Assembly (NCBI RefSeq): GCF_013184775.1
Contig: NZ_JAATVV010000007.1
Location: 1-64,000 of the forward strand
From: Martelella sp. HB161492
Lineage (GTDB): Bacteria; Pseudomonadota; Alphaproteobacteria; Rhizobiales; Rhizobiaceae
Reading direction: 5' to 3'
Length of the DNA: 64,000 nt
The notes under the pieces were generated by a model. It saw only the letters and a list, made by a program, of their open reading frames with translations, made no database searches and was not told the DNA's origin. Below, piece by piece: positions 34,475-44,008 of this stretch (position 1 is the first letter of the stretch; each line of letters starts with the position of its first letter). The position numbers and the translations under genes were made by a program.

Positions 34475-35764
34475 CTAGAAACGCACGGTGAACTCGGTTC
34501 CCTTGCCGACCTCCGAACGCACGACAAGCCTTGCGCGATGGCGGGTCAGAATATGCTTGACGATGGCCAGTCCGAGGCCCGTCCCCTTTTTCGAGCGGCT
34601 GTCGGCAACCGAAACACGATAGAAACGCTCGGTCAGACGCGGCACATGTTCCGCCGGAATGCCGGGACCATGATCGATAACACTGACTTCAGCACCGCGC
34701 GGCTTGATCGCACGTAATACGACATCGACCCGGCCGCCCTCGGCGCCATATTTGCAGCCATTTTCGACCAGGTTTTCGAAGACTTCGACCAGTTCGTCAT
34801 GGTCGCCGTTGACGCTGACCGGCTCGTCCGGCAGGTCGAGCACGACCTCGACCTCGAGATCGCGGGCGAGCGGCAGCAGCGCGTCGCGCACATGTTCAAG
34901 CAGGGGGCCGAGCTCGACGACCTTGTCGGGCGGCAGATGGGCGCGAACCTCGAGCCGGGACAGGGACAGAAGGTCGTCCACCAGCCGGCTCATGCGGGTG
35001 GCCTGATCCAGCATGATCGGCAGGAACCGCTCCTGTGCCTTTGCATCGCCTTTGGCGGGGCCCTGCAGCGTCTCGATATAGCCACGCAGCGAGGCAAGCG
35101 GTGTTCTGAGCTCGTGGCTGGCATTGGCAACGAAGTCCGAGCGCATGCGATCAATCCGCCGCGCCTCGGAAATATCGCGGAACATCAGCAGGTAAAGCGC
35201 CGCCTCGCCAGCCCGCGTGACCCCGCCGACCGGCACCGAGCGCACCAGATAGACCCTTTCGGACGGCAGGCGTTCGGAATATTCGATCTGATTGGAGCGC
35301 CCGCTTGTCAGCGTGTCACGCACGATATCGAGGACGCCTGGCGCGCGCATCCGCGCCGAAATATGCGCGCCTTGCGGCACGGCACCGAATGTCGTACCGG
35401 CAGAGCGGTTCTGGAACAGCACCGAACCATTGGCGGACAGCACATAAATGCCGAGGTCAATCTCGTCGAGAAAGGGCGTTATCGCATCCAGATCGACATC
35501 ATTCCTGCTGTCTTCTGCCGGCAGAGCGACCGGCGCAGGCTTGATATCACGCGGGTCATCCCCGGCGGCATAAAGTGCTGCGCCAGCAAGAACAAGCCAG
35601 CCGAACCCGACAGCCACCGGATCGACAGCCAAGGCAAGGGCGCCGCCGGCGATAAGGGTAACCGCCCCCAGCATCAGCCGTGCACGACCTATTCTGGACC
35701 ACAATCCCCTTCCCGCGTTCAAACCGTCTTCCAATATGCGCTCCGCAAGCCTGGCCACTGTCAT
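34475..35764 (-). CDS. phoR: phosphate regulon sensor histidine kinase PhoR
   Basis: A 429-residue membrane-bound kinase. Two N-terminal hydrophobic segments (about 28-48 and 52-68) are followed by a PAS-like domain (about 95-200), the HisKA site FVANASHELRTPLASLRGY with His217, and the ATP-binding domain with N box (ENLVENGCKYGAEGG), G1 (DHGPGIP) and G2 (GTGLGLAIVKHI). It controls PhoB at the other end of the operon. It lies first in the gene order but 350 bases ahead of pstS, so it may have its own promoter. Confidence 0.95.
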   Translation of the reverse strand: MTVARLAERILEDGLNAGRGLWSRIGRARLMLGAVTLIAGGALALAVDPVAVGFGWLVLAGAALYAAGDDPRDIKPAPVALPAEDSRNDVDLDAITPFLDEIDLGIYVLSANGSVLFQNRSAGTTFGAVPQGAHISARMRAPGVLDIVRDTLTSGRSNQIEYSERLPSERVYLVRSVPVGGVTRAGEAALYLLMFRDISEARRIDRMRSDFVANASHELRTPLASLRGYIETLQGPAKGDAKAQERFLPIMLDQATRMSRLVDDLLSLSRLEVRAHLPPDKVVELGPLLEHVRDALLPLARDLEVEVVLDLPDEPVSVNGDHDELVEVFENLVENGCKYGAEGGRVDVVLRAIKPRGAEVSVIDHGPGIPAEHVPRLTERFYRVSVADSRSKKGTGLGLAIVKHILTRHRARLVVRSEVGKGTEFTVRF

Positions 35765-35836
35765 GAAACGGGTCTGCTACACCCGTTTCATGACAGCTAT
35801 ATTGCCAACGGCGCCCTAAAAGCATCTTTTTTCGCG

Positions 35837-37144
35837 TTACTCGACCACCCGGGCCTGAACCGAATAGATATCGAGCGGCAAGGCATCGCCGTTGAGATCA
35901 CCCGAAATCATCATTTTCGTCGGCGGCGTTCCGCCGGGATCAAGCTTGACGACCAGATGTTCCTTCTGCGACGGCGCCATGAAGCGATGACGCTCGCAGC
36001 CGTCAAGCGTGCCATCCGCGCAGGCGATGGCAACCGGCTGACCGCCACCCTGTGGCGCGCGCACCACGAAATCGACGATCACCGGCCGGGCGGCGGCGGC
36101 CGAGACGATGGTTGACGGCAGGGTGAAGGCAACCGAGCCTTCACTGCCTTCTGCCATTGCCGTGATCCGCAGCGCCGGCTCGCCCTCGACATTCACGGCT
36201 TCAGCCTTGGCCGCGGCGCCGGTTGAAAAGCCGGATGTGTCGCCAGGTTTGAACATATCTGTCCACATCACCTTCGGCTCGGAGGGATCACCGGTCACGG
36301 TCACCCCATCGTCTGTCTCAGCGACATCAGAGGTCATGAGCCACCACCAGCCGGCCGCGACAATGCCGATGACCAGCAATCCGGCAACCATCGCCGAGGC
36401 AATGATCCGGCCCCAGTGGATCGGCGGACGTCCGCGCTTTTCGGTCTTGCGCTGGACGGCGGCCTGTTTTTTCTCGCGCTTTTCATGGTTCTTGACCCGC
36501 TTGGCGCGCTTCTTCTCATTGCGACCGGCGGCAAGCCCGTCTCCGGCACCGTGCTGGGCCTGAAACAGACCGGACCGATCTTCCGTCTCACCGTCAGCCA
36601 GTCCATCATCATCCGCCCGCTCAGCCACCAGGCGCGGCGCTGCCACATCGCTTTCGGCTGCAGCCTGTGCATCGTCAAAGATGGCATGGTCACTTTCCCG
36701 CCGCACATCATGGGCGGAGAAATCAGCCGTGGCGAGATCTGGCTCATGGCGTTCCAGCGGCTCGAAATCGGGAGCCGGTGCCGCGCCCTCTGGTTCAGCC
36801 AAAGGCGCAAACAGATCAGGCACCTCCTGGCGAGGTTCTGGCGCTGCCGCGGGATGCGGTGTGTCTCCCGTGGCAAACACATCATCAAACAGCGGCGCCG
36901 GTGTGGCCTGCAACCGCGAGGCGCGCACAGCCGCTGATTCGGCGCGCTCGATCTCGGTGATCACTTCTTCCAGCTTGCGCCGCTGGCGCGAAACTGTTTT
37001 CAGGTCGGTGATATTCTGGTTACGCAGGCCATTATCCAGCGCCTGACGCGCCGCCTGATAGATACGCGCGCGCTGATTGGCATCGCTGCGGTCGGCGCGT
37101 TCAAGCGCCTTTCTGATTGCATCTTCCAATCCGCTCACAATCAA
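35837..37144 (-). CDS. hypothetical single-pass membrane protein with long disordered region
   Basis: A 435-residue protein I cannot place. Residues 1-75 are helical and charged (IYQAARQALDNGLRNQNI, RQRRKLEEVITEIERAES). Residues 80-205 are Pro/Ala/Glu/Asp rich and probably disordered. A very basic stretch at 209-240 precedes one membrane helix at about 247-270, so the N-terminus is likely cytoplasmic and the C-terminal 165 residues periplasmic. That outer domain is beta-rich with two Cys (IACADGTLDGCERH) that may form a disulfide. It follows the same strand as phoR's upstream side with a 72-base gap. Confidence 0.75.
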   Translation of the reverse strand: MIVSGLEDAIRKALERADRSDANQRARIYQAARQALDNGLRNQNITDLKTVSRQRRKLEEVITEIERAESAAVRASRLQATPAPLFDDVFATGDTPHPAAAPEPRQEVPDLFAPLAEPEGAAPAPDFEPLERHEPDLATADFSAHDVRRESDHAIFDDAQAAAESDVAAPRLVAERADDDGLADGETEDRSGLFQAQHGAGDGLAAGRNEKKRAKRVKNHEKREKKQAAVQRKTEKRGRPPIHWGRIIASAMVAGLLVIGIVAAGWWWLMTSDVAETDDGVTVTGDPSEPKVMWTDMFKPGDTSGFSTGAAAKAEAVNVEGEPALRITAMAEGSEGSVAFTLPSTIVSAAAARPVIVDFVVRAPQGGGQPVAIACADGTLDGCERHRFMAPSQKEHLVVKLDPGGTPPTKMMISGDLNGDALPLDIYSVQARVVE

Positions 37145-37318
37145 TTCCCGTGTTCGTTCGGCCCGAAATGCTATTGACAGGGTTTAATAGGCCGGATCAA
37201 GGCAAAAGCGAAGACGCTTGCGCGGAGAATTGCATCGCCGGGCGAACTGTTCCAAAACGGTCGCACAGGCGCTATCCTTTTCTTCCGCATTGAAAATGCC
37301 TGCAGGAAAGAGAACCCC

Positions 37319-38113
37319 TTGGCCGAAAACTTTCGTCTCAACGACCTGATGCAGATCGCCCGTGCCGAGGGCCGGATTGTCGCCGAGGATGCCGCCGTGC
37401 GGCTGGGCGTCACCGTTCAGACCATTCGGCGCGATCTGGTCAAACTGTCTGAGACCGGCAAGCTGACCCGGGTCCATGGCGGCGCGGTACTGCCATCCGG
37501 CACCGCCAATATCGGCTATGCCGACCGGCGCGGCCTGATGGCGACGGAAAAGGCCGCCCTTGCCGCTGCCTGTGCCAGCGCCGTACCGGATGATGCTGCA
37601 TTGTTCATGAATATCGGCACCACCACCGAGGCGGTCGCCCATGCGCTTCTGTCGCATCAGCGGCTGATGGTGGTCACCAACAATATCAACGTTGCCAACA
37701 CGCTTGTGGCCAATCCCGGTTGCGAGATCGTCGTTGCCGGCGGCCATCTGCGCCGCTCCGATGGCGGCCTTGTCGGCACGCTTGCCAACCGCATCGTCGA
37801 GCAGTTCAAATTCGACATCGCCATCATCGGCTGTTCGGCGCTGGACCAGGATGGCGATCTGCTCGATTTCGACATGCTGGAAATCGGCGTCACCCAGGCG
37901 GCGATCGCCCGTGCCCGCAGGACCTTTCTGGTCGCCGATCATTCGAAATTCTCCCGCAATGCCCCGGCCCGGATCGCCTCGCTGCGCGACATCGACATGG
38001 TCTTCACCGACCGGCCATTGTCGCCCGCGCTCGAAAGGGCCTGCGGTGACTGGAAGACCGAAATCGTCATTGCACCGGCAGGCGGCGACACTGCATCCTC
38101 TCAGGAAAACTGA
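37319..38113 (+). CDS. DeoR/GlpR family transcriptional regulator
   Basis: A 264-residue regulator with an N-terminal DeoR winged helix (RIVAEDAAVRLGVTVQTIRRDLVKLSETGKLTRVHGGAV, about 19-58) and the C-terminal sugar-phosphate sensor domain (FMNIGTTTEAVAHAL, DFDMLEIGVTQAAIARARRTFLVADHSKF). The start is a TTG eight bases after AGGAAAGAG; no ATG fits. Members repress sugar or polyol catabolism and respond to phosphorylated sugars. No transport genes lie next to it, so its target is unknown. It is closest to GlpR-type proteins. Confidence 0.92.
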   Translation: MAENFRLNDLMQIARAEGRIVAEDAAVRLGVTVQTIRRDLVKLSETGKLTRVHGGAVLPSGTANIGYADRRGLMATEKAALAAACASAVPDDAALFMNIGTTTEAVAHALLSHQRLMVVTNNINVANTLVANPGCEIVVAGGHLRRSDGGLVGTLANRIVEQFKFDIAIIGCSALDQDGDLLDFDMLEIGVTQAAIARARRTFLVADHSKFSRNAPARIASLRDIDMVFTDRPLSPALERACGDWKTEIVIAPAGGDTASSQEN

Positions 38114-38321
38114 ACCTCGCGGTCCGTCCGTTCAGCGGGACCGATGCTTCAGCCGTCAATTCCCTTGAGGCGGACGATGGAACCTGCCGCTGCCGCTAGC
38201 TGGCAGAATTTACGGCACAACACGGCCTCCAGAGGCCGACCGGTTTCATTCGAAAAAGGAAATTTTTTATCATCTTTCCCCCGCTCAGTATGACGCCGTC
38301 AACCTTACAGGCGAGGAACCG

Positions 38322-38762
38322 ATGTTACGTCTAAACCTCCATGCACAGAACAATATCCGCGTTTCCCGTCAGGAAATCGAAGACTTGCGGAACGCACTTT
38401 CCCAAAACAAGGAGGAAACCAGGAAGATCAGGCAGGAACTGGCTGAGTTCAAGGTGAAACAGGCACAGATACAGCAGCGGCAGTCTGAACTGGGCGGCCT
38501 CTTCGAATCCGTGAAACGGTTAAGCCTCTGCGACGGGGAACGCAGCAATGTACGGCGCGAAAAGTGTGCCAACGCATTGGATATCCAGCAGACCACGGCA
38601 AGGCTGGTTTCGGCGCGCAACGAGACGGGCCGTCTGAAGGAAAGGCTTGAAGCCTATGAGAAGGACTTCAATCAGCTGCCAAGCTATGAAGAAGCCACAC
38701 GCGGCAGGACGACCGCCGCAGCAGCCGGAGCGATGACCCACATTCAGCGGGGCGGGCAATAG
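38322..38762 (+). CDS. hypothetical coiled-coil protein
   Basis: A 146-residue protein that is almost all predicted helix. Heptad-like stretches run over residues 14-65 (QEIEDLRNALSQNKEETRK, IRQELAEFKVKQAQIQQRQ) and 90-120. Two Cys fall in LCDGERSNVRREKCANAL. It lacks a signal peptide or membrane segment. I do not recognise the family. It stands alone after the DeoR gene (208-base gap) and ends near a perfect hairpin shared with the sugar-acid cluster. Confidence 0.6.
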   Translation: MLRLNLHAQNNIRVSRQEIEDLRNALSQNKEETRKIRQELAEFKVKQAQIQQRQSELGGLFESVKRLSLCDGERSNVRREKCANALDIQQTTARLVSARNETGRLKERLEAYEKDFNQLPSYEEATRGRTTAAAAGAMTHIQRGGQ

Positions 38763-38788
38763 CGTTCGATTGCCCGAAGCGCCAGAGC

Positions 38789-38813
38789 GGACGGCCCGCG
38801 AGACGGGCCGTCC
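38789..38813. terminator. bidirectional hairpin between convergent genes
   Basis: A perfect 10-bp stem (GGACGGCCCG, 5-base loop, CGGGCCGTCC) lies between the ends of the coiled-coil gene and the fumarylacetoacetate-hydrolase-type gene. No T-run follows on either strand, so termination strength is uncertain. Confidence 0.5.
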
Positions 38814-38830
38814 CAGAAATCGTTGCGCCC

Positions 38831-39682
38831 TCAGGCGTTCCAGGCGATGGTCTTCTGGGTCTGCTCGCCGAGGCCCTCGATACCGAGATGCATGGTCTGG
38901 CCTTGCCTGAGATAGACCGGCTCCGGCTTGATCCCCATGCCAACACCGGGCGGTGTACCGGTGGTGATGATGTCACCCGGTTGCAGGCTCATGAACTGGC
39001 TGAGATAGGCGACCAGATGGGCAACGCCGAAGATCATCGTCTTCGTCGAGCCGTTCTGGTAGCGATGACCGTCGACCTCAAGCCACATGGAGAGGTTCTG
39101 CGGGTCCTCAACCTCGTCGCGGGTGACAAGCCAGGGGCCGATCGGGCCGAAAGTATCGGCGCTCTTGCCCTTCACCCACTGGCCCGACCGCTCGATCTGG
39201 AAAGCACGTTCCGACAGATCATTGACGACGCAGTAACCGGCGACGTGCGACAGCGCGTCTTCTTCCGCGATATAGCGGGTTTCCTTGCCGATGATGATGC
39301 CGAGCTCGACTTCCCAGTCGGTCTTGACCGAATTCTTCGGGATGCGCACATCATCATTGGGACCGATAATGGCACTGGTCGCCTTCATGAAGATGATCGG
39401 CTCATCCGGCGGCGTTGCGCCGGTTTCTGCGGCGTGATCAGCATAATTGAGGCCGATGCAGATGAACTTGCCGACCTTGCCGACGCAAGGGCCGATACGG
39501 CTGTCAGACGGCAGCACTGGCAGGGCACCGATCTCGGCTGTGCGAATACGAGCAAGCTCGGCATCCGACAAGGTGTCTCCGGCCAGATCAACCACCAGCG
39601 CTGAGATATCGCGATAGGTTCCGTCCGTATGCAGGACAGCCGGTCTTTCGGCACCCTTGGCACCGAGGCGAAGCAGTTTCAT
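38831..39682 (-). CDS. fumarylacetoacetate hydrolase family protein, probable 2,4-didehydro-3-deoxy-L-fuconate hydrolase
   Basis: A 283-residue FAH-fold enzyme. The metal-binding E-x-E is seen in WEVELGIIIGKET, with the conserved IGLNYADHAAETG and GDIITTGTPPGVGMG. FAH enzymes cleave C-C bonds next to carbonyls. In the L-fuconate pathway a member splits 2,4-diketo-3-deoxy-L-fuconate into pyruvate and lactate, and that role fits the upstream dehydratase and dehydrogenase genes. Generic annotations such as ureidoglycolate lyase would be misleading. It is the last gene of the minus-strand cluster. Confidence 0.85.
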   Translation of the reverse strand: MKLLRLGAKGAERPAVLHTDGTYRDISALVVDLAGDTLSDAELARIRTAEIGALPVLPSDSRIGPCVGKVGKFICIGLNYADHAAETGATPPDEPIIFMKATSAIIGPNDDVRIPKNSVKTDWEVELGIIIGKETRYIAEEDALSHVAGYCVVNDLSERAFQIERSGQWVKGKSADTFGPIGPWLVTRDEVEDPQNLSMWLEVDGHRYQNGSTKTMIFGVAHLVAYLSQFMSLQPGDIITTGTPPGVGMGIKPEPVYLRQGQTMHLGIEGLGEQTQKTIAWNA

Positions 39683-39711
39683 GGTATTTCTCCCGTTTCA
39701 CGACCCTTTGG

Positions 39712-40986
39712 TCAGGCCATGTGCGCAAAGTTATGAAGGGTTTCGGATTTCATCTCAATGGAGAAGCCCGGACTTTGCGGTGGCATATAGGCCGCATTCT
39801 CGATCCGGCAGGGCGCAAGGAAATGCTCATGCAGGTGATCGACATATTCGATCACCCGGCCAGCCTTGCTGCCAGAGACCACAAGATAATCAATCATCGA
39901 CAGGTGCTGGACATATTCGCACAATCCGACCCCGCCGGCATGCGGCCAAACCGGCAGCCCGTATTTCGCCGCCATCAGCAGCACTGAAAGCACCTCGTTC
40001 AACCCGCCAATGCGGCAGGCATCGATCTGGACGATATCGATGGCACCACCGGCGATGAATTGCTTGAACAGAATGCGGTTCTGGCACATCTCGCCGGTGG
40101 CGACCTTGACCGGCGCCACCGCCTCGCGGATCTTCCGATGGCCGGCGACATCGTCGGGGCTGGTCGGTTCCTCGATGAAGAAGGGGCGGAAGGGTTTCAG
40201 CGCGCTCACCCAGTCGATGGCCTGATCCACTTCCCAGACCTGATTGGCATCAATCATCAGCGTCCGGTCATCGCCGATCACCTCACGCACGATCTTGAGC
40301 CGGGCGATATCTTCTTCGAGATCCTGGCCGACCTTCATCTTGATATGGGTAAAACCGGCATCAACCGCTTCCTGCGCCAGCCGTCTCAGCTTCTCATGGC
40401 TGTAGCCGAGCCAGCCGGCCGATGTGGTATAGCAGGGATAGCCGTTGGCCTTCAGCTCCGCGATCCGCTCCGCCTTGCCGGCTTCGGCCCGGCGGAAGAT
40501 CTCAAGTGCCTCGTTTCTGGTGATGGCATCGGTGAGGTAGCGGAAATCGATGATCGAGACCAGCTGCTCGGGCGACAGGTCGGCGACCAGCTGCCAGACC
40601 GGTTTCTTCGCCCGCTTGGCCAGCAGATCCCAGACGGCGTTGACCACGGCACCGGTGGCAAGATGCATCGCCCCCTTGTCCGGTCCGATCCAGCGCAGCT
40701 GGCTGTCGCCGGTGACATGCCGCCAGAACCGCCCCGGATCCTCCTCGATCCAGTCGAGATCGAGCCCGGCGACACGGCCGGTCAGGGCGGCGATCGCCGC
40801 GCAGACCACCTCATTGCCGCGGCCGATGGTGAAGGTCAGACCGTGGCCTTCAAGCGCACTGTCCGTCGCAAGAATGACATAGGCGGCAGAGTAATCCGGG
40901 TCAGGGTTCATCGCATCCGATCCGTCGAGCTTGGCCGAGGTCGGAAAGCGCAGGTCATGCGTCGTAAGGCCGGTAATCTTGGTCAT
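39712..40986 (-). CDS. L-fuconate dehydratase, enolase superfamily
   Basis: A 424-residue enzyme that removes water from L-fuconate to give 2-keto-3-deoxy-L-fuconate. Superfamily residues align with the characterised Xanthomonas enzyme: K216 and K218 (KMKVG), metal ligands D246 (DANQ), E272/E273 (IEEP) and E299 (ATGE), and H349 (WPHAGG) as the second base, paired with D322. The N-terminal capping stretch DLRFPTSAKLDGSDAMNPDPDYSAAY is a family hallmark. It lies between the hydrolase and dehydrogenase genes of the same pathway. Confidence 0.93.
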   Translation of the reverse strand: MTKITGLTTHDLRFPTSAKLDGSDAMNPDPDYSAAYVILATDSALEGHGLTFTIGRGNEVVCAAIAALTGRVAGLDLDWIEEDPGRFWRHVTGDSQLRWIGPDKGAMHLATGAVVNAVWDLLAKRAKKPVWQLVADLSPEQLVSIIDFRYLTDAITRNEALEIFRRAEAGKAERIAELKANGYPCYTTSAGWLGYSHEKLRRLAQEAVDAGFTHIKMKVGQDLEEDIARLKIVREVIGDDRTLMIDANQVWEVDQAIDWVSALKPFRPFFIEEPTSPDDVAGHRKIREAVAPVKVATGEMCQNRILFKQFIAGGAIDIVQIDACRIGGLNEVLSVLLMAAKYGLPVWPHAGGVGLCEYVQHLSMIDYLVVSGSKAGRVIEYVDHLHEHFLAPCRIENAAYMPPQSPGFSIEMKSETLHNFAHMA

Positions 40987-41046
40987 GTGATATCAGGGTC
41001 CGGTCAGGGCGGCAGGCCGCGTTTGGTGTTGTCGGTTCGGTTCTCG

Positions 41047-41772
41047 TCAGCAGGCCCAGGCGCCGTCAATGATATGGGCCTGGCCGGTCGTATAGGTGGC
41101 GCCGGCGAGATAGACGGCGAGATCGGCGATCTCTTCGGGCGTGCCGATCCGCCCGATGGGCTGGCGGGCGATGAAATCGCGGCGCGCCTTTTCATAGTCA
41201 CCGGTCGCCTTCAGCCGGTCCTGCAGCGAGGGGCTGTCGACGGTGCCCGGCGCGATGGCATTGCAGCGGATACCCCTGGTCACATAATCGGCGGCGATTG
41301 CCTTGGTGAGCCCGATCACGGCAGCCTTGGTGGTGGAATAGGCAAAGCGGTTCGGCACGCCCTTGATGGAGGAGGCGACCGACGACATGTTGATGATGGC
41401 ACCGTCGCCCTTCTCGATCATGGCGGGCAGGAAGGCACGGATCGTGCGCACCATCGCCTTGACGTTGAGATCAAGCGCGAAATCAAGATCGCCGTCCTTC
41501 ATCTCGAGCACCGAGCCGTTGTGGACCACACCGGCGCAGTTGAACAGGATGTCGATCGGCCCGATCTCGGCGGCCGCGTCCGCCACGGCGGCGTCCGAGA
41601 GCACATTCAGCACCCGGGTCTCGATGCCGGCTGGCAGTTCAGCCAGCTTTTCGGCATTGATATCGGTTGCAATCACACGGGCGCCGGCTGCGGCGAAGGC
41701 CTTTGCCGATGCCGCGCCAATGCCTTGCGCTGCGGCAGTGATCAGGCAGGTTTTTCCGGACAGATTGGACAT
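41047..41772 (-). CDS. short-chain dehydrogenase, probable 2-keto-3-deoxy-L-fuconate dehydrogenase
   Basis: A 241-residue classical SDR. The NAD-binding turn is TAAAQGIGAASA, where the usual G-x3-G-x-G begins with Ala. NNAG is replaced by NCAG (FNCAG), and the active site is Ser in INMSSVASS with Y-x3-K in YSTTKAA. In known L-fuconate pathways this SDR oxidises 2-keto-3-deoxy-L-fuconate at C4. It is the only plain sugar-type SDR in the cluster, so it might instead or also be the L-fucose dehydrogenase. ATG 41772 is chosen, behind GAGGAGG. Confidence 0.88.
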   Translation of the reverse strand: MSNLSGKTCLITAAAQGIGAASAKAFAAAGARVIATDINAEKLAELPAGIETRVLNVLSDAAVADAAAEIGPIDILFNCAGVVHNGSVLEMKDGDLDFALDLNVKAMVRTIRAFLPAMIEKGDGAIINMSSVASSIKGVPNRFAYSTTKAAVIGLTKAIAADYVTRGIRCNAIAPGTVDSPSLQDRLKATGDYEKARRDFIARQPIGRIGTPEEIADLAVYLAGATYTTGQAHIIDGAWAC

Positions 41773-41791
41773 GAGCGCCTCCTCTTCGTGC

Positions 41792-42898
41792 TCAGGCAAT
41801 GATGCGATACGCGCCCGGGACCGAGGCGTGCTCGATCGCGGCAAAATCCCAGTCGATGCCAAGACCGGGTGCAGATGACGGGATGGCGTGACCATTTTCG
41901 ATGGTCAGGCCCTGATGGGTGATGCTGTCGAGCTGCGGGATATATTCGACCCAGCGTGCATTCGGCACGGCAGCGCAGAGCGCCACATGCAGCTCCATCA
42001 GAAAATGCGGTGCCACGGCGATGTTGAAGCATTCCGCCATATGGGCAACCTTGAGCCAGGGCGTGATTCCGCCGATCCGACCGACATCGACCTGAACGAC
42101 AGAGCAGGCCCGGCGCTCCAGATAATCGCGAAACTGGCCCGGCGCATAGAGGCTCTCACCGACAGCAACCGGGATTGATGTCCGGCGCGACAGTTCCACA
42201 TGTCCGGCGACATCGTCCGCCGGAAGCGGTTCTTCCAGCCAGCCAAGACCAAGCGGCTGATAGGCCGCCGCCCGGCGGATCGCCTCGTCAACGCTGAAGG
42301 CCTGATTGGCATCGGTAAAGATCTCAAAACCGGGCCCGACCGCGTCTCGCACGGCTGCAATACGGGCGACATCTTCGTGAATTGGCCGCCCGACCTTCAG
42401 CTTGGCGCCGGAGAACCCTTCCGCCTTCGCCTTCAGCGCATCGTCAACGAGGGCTTCGGGTTCCAGATGCAGCCAGCCGCCTTCAGTGGTGTAGAGCGGC
42501 ACCGAGGCTTGCGCCCCGCCCGCCAGAAGGTGAAGCGGCAGGCCGAGCTTTCGCGCTTTCAGATCCCAGAGCGCGGTATCGATGGCTGCGAGCGCGATCG
42601 AGGTGATCGCGCCGACTGATGTCGCATGGGTCAGGAACAGAAGATCGCGCCAGATCCGCTCGATCTCCAAGGCGTCGCGGCCGATCAGCGCCGGGCCGAG
42701 CGTCTTTTCCAGAAGCGCCATCACCGATGGGCCGCCGGTGCCGATCGTATAGGAATAGCCGGTGCCCGTTGCGCCATCATCATCGGTGATCGTGACGATC
42801 GGTGTTTCCTGCGAGACGAAGGACTGGATCGCATCGACCCTTCTGACCTTCGGCTTCAGGTCGACCATCCTCAGTTCGACGCGGGTGATCTTCGCCAT
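41792..42898 (-). CDS. second enolase-superfamily sugar-acid dehydratase, mandelate-racemase subgroup
   Basis: A 368-residue protein with a full active site: K166/K168 (KLKVG), D196 (TDANQ), E222 (LEEP), E248 (GES) and the D271-H298 dyad (VVQVD, APHF) that marks the mandelate racemase subgroup. Such enzymes dehydrate or epimerise acid sugars such as galactarate, talarate or lyxonate. The substrate here is not evident. Its gene lies between the ABC ATPase and dehydrogenase genes, so it should act on something imported by the same transporter. Confidence 0.88.
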   Translation of the reverse strand: MAKITRVELRMVDLKPKVRRVDAIQSFVSQETPIVTITDDDGATGTGYSYTIGTGGPSVMALLEKTLGPALIGRDALEIERIWRDLLFLTHATSVGAITSIALAAIDTALWDLKARKLGLPLHLLAGGAQASVPLYTTEGGWLHLEPEALVDDALKAKAEGFSGAKLKVGRPIHEDVARIAAVRDAVGPGFEIFTDANQAFSVDEAIRRAAAYQPLGLGWLEEPLPADDVAGHVELSRRTSIPVAVGESLYAPGQFRDYLERRACSVVQVDVGRIGGITPWLKVAHMAECFNIAVAPHFLMELHVALCAAVPNARWVEYIPQLDSITHQGLTIENGHAIPSSAPGLGIDWDFAAIEHASVPGAYRIIA

Positions 42899-42900
42899 GG

Positions 42901-44004
42901 TCAGGCTCTTAAGCTTCTGCCCGATGCCTGATCGAAGACATGGAGGCGGTCGAGATCAAGCGTGAAGGTCAGGGTCTCACCGGATGAGACCGGCCGCGGA
43001 TCCAGCATCTTGGCCTGGACATCCTTGCCGGCAAGCTCGGTGAAGATGATCGTCTCGGTTCCAAGCGGCTCGGCAATCACCACGCCAAGATCGATTTCCA
43101 GCGACCGTTCTTCAGGATGCAGCGAATGCCCCTTGGGCGCAAAGGCATCGGGGCGGAAACCAATCACCACCGTCTGCCCGTTCAGCAGCGTCGGCGCAAT
43201 ATCGGCGGGCAATGGCACGGCTGTTCCGTCGGCAAGCCTTGCAATGGTCGTACCATCGGCACGCTCGACCGTGGCATTGAGCTGGTTCATCGGCGGGGAG
43301 CCGATAAAGCCGGCAACGAAGGTGTTGACCGGATTTTCGAAAACCTCCGTCGGCGTGCCGACCTGCTCGACATGGCCGTCACGCATGATGACGATCCGGT
43401 CGGCCAGCGTCATCGCCTCGACCTGGTCGTGGGTCACGTAAATGACCGTGGTCTTGACGCGCTGATGCAGTTTCTTGATCTCGACGCGCATCTGGCCGCG
43501 CAGCTTGGCATCGAGGTTCGAAAGCGGCTCGTCGAACAGGAACACATCCGGATGGCGGACAATGGCGCGGCCCATGGCCACACGCTGGCGCTGACCACCC
43601 GAAAGATTGGCCGGCAGGCGGTCCATGAAGCTTTCAAGGCCGAGAATGCCGGCCGCCTCATCGACGCGCGGCGTGATCTCCTCCGGCTTCATGCCGGCAA
43701 TCTTCAGGCCGAAGCCTAAGTTTTCGCGCACCGTCATGTGCGGATAGAGCGCATAGGACTGGAACACCATGGAGATATTGCGCGACCGGGGCGGCAGATC
43801 GTTGACGACGCGGTCGCCGATACGGAGCTCGCCGCCGGAAATCTCCTCAAGGCCGGCGATCATTCTGAGTGTTGTCGACTTGCCGCAGCCCGACGGGCCG
43901 ACCAGAACGACGAATTCATTATGGGCGACATCGAGATCGATGCCATGGACAACGTCCATTGATCCATAGCGCTTGACGATTTTGGAAAGGTGCACTTCGG
44001 CCAC
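42901..44004 (-). CDS. sugar ABC transporter ATP-binding protein (UgpC/MsmK type)
   Basis: A 367-residue CUT1-type ATPase. It has Walker [10 protein letters not shown], signature [15 protein letters not shown], Walker [16 protein letters not shown], and a C-terminal OB-fold regulatory domain after residue 235 ([14 protein letters not shown]). It energises the two permeases encoded just upstream (4-base gap). The presence of its own ATPase gene in the cluster suggests a dedicated rather than shared energiser. Confidence 0.95.
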   Translation of the reverse strand: MAEVHLSKIVKRYGSMDVVHGIDLDVAHNEFVVLVGPSGCGKSTTLRMIAGLEEISGGELRIGDRVVNDLPPRSRNISMVFQSYALYPHMTVRENLGFGLKIAGMKPEEITPRVDEAAGILGLESFMDRLPANLSGGQRQRVAMGRAIVRHPDVFLFDEPLSNLDAKLRGQMRVEIKKLHQRVKTTVIYVTHDQVEAMTLADRIVIMRDGHVEQVGTPTEVFENPVNTFVAGFIGSPPMNQLNATVERADGTTIARLADGTAVPLPADIAPTLLNGQTVVIGFRPDAFAPKGHSLHPEERSLEIDLGVVIAEPLGTETIIFTELAGKDVQAKMLDPRPVSSGETLTFTLDLDRLHVFDQASGRSLRA

Positions 44005-44008
44005 GGGA

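Noticed and set aside
40060-41802. A 580-codon plus-strand frame opposite the fuconate dehydratase and SDR genes
   Set aside because: Both minus-strand genes have full active-site motifs; the opposite frame has none and no start signal.
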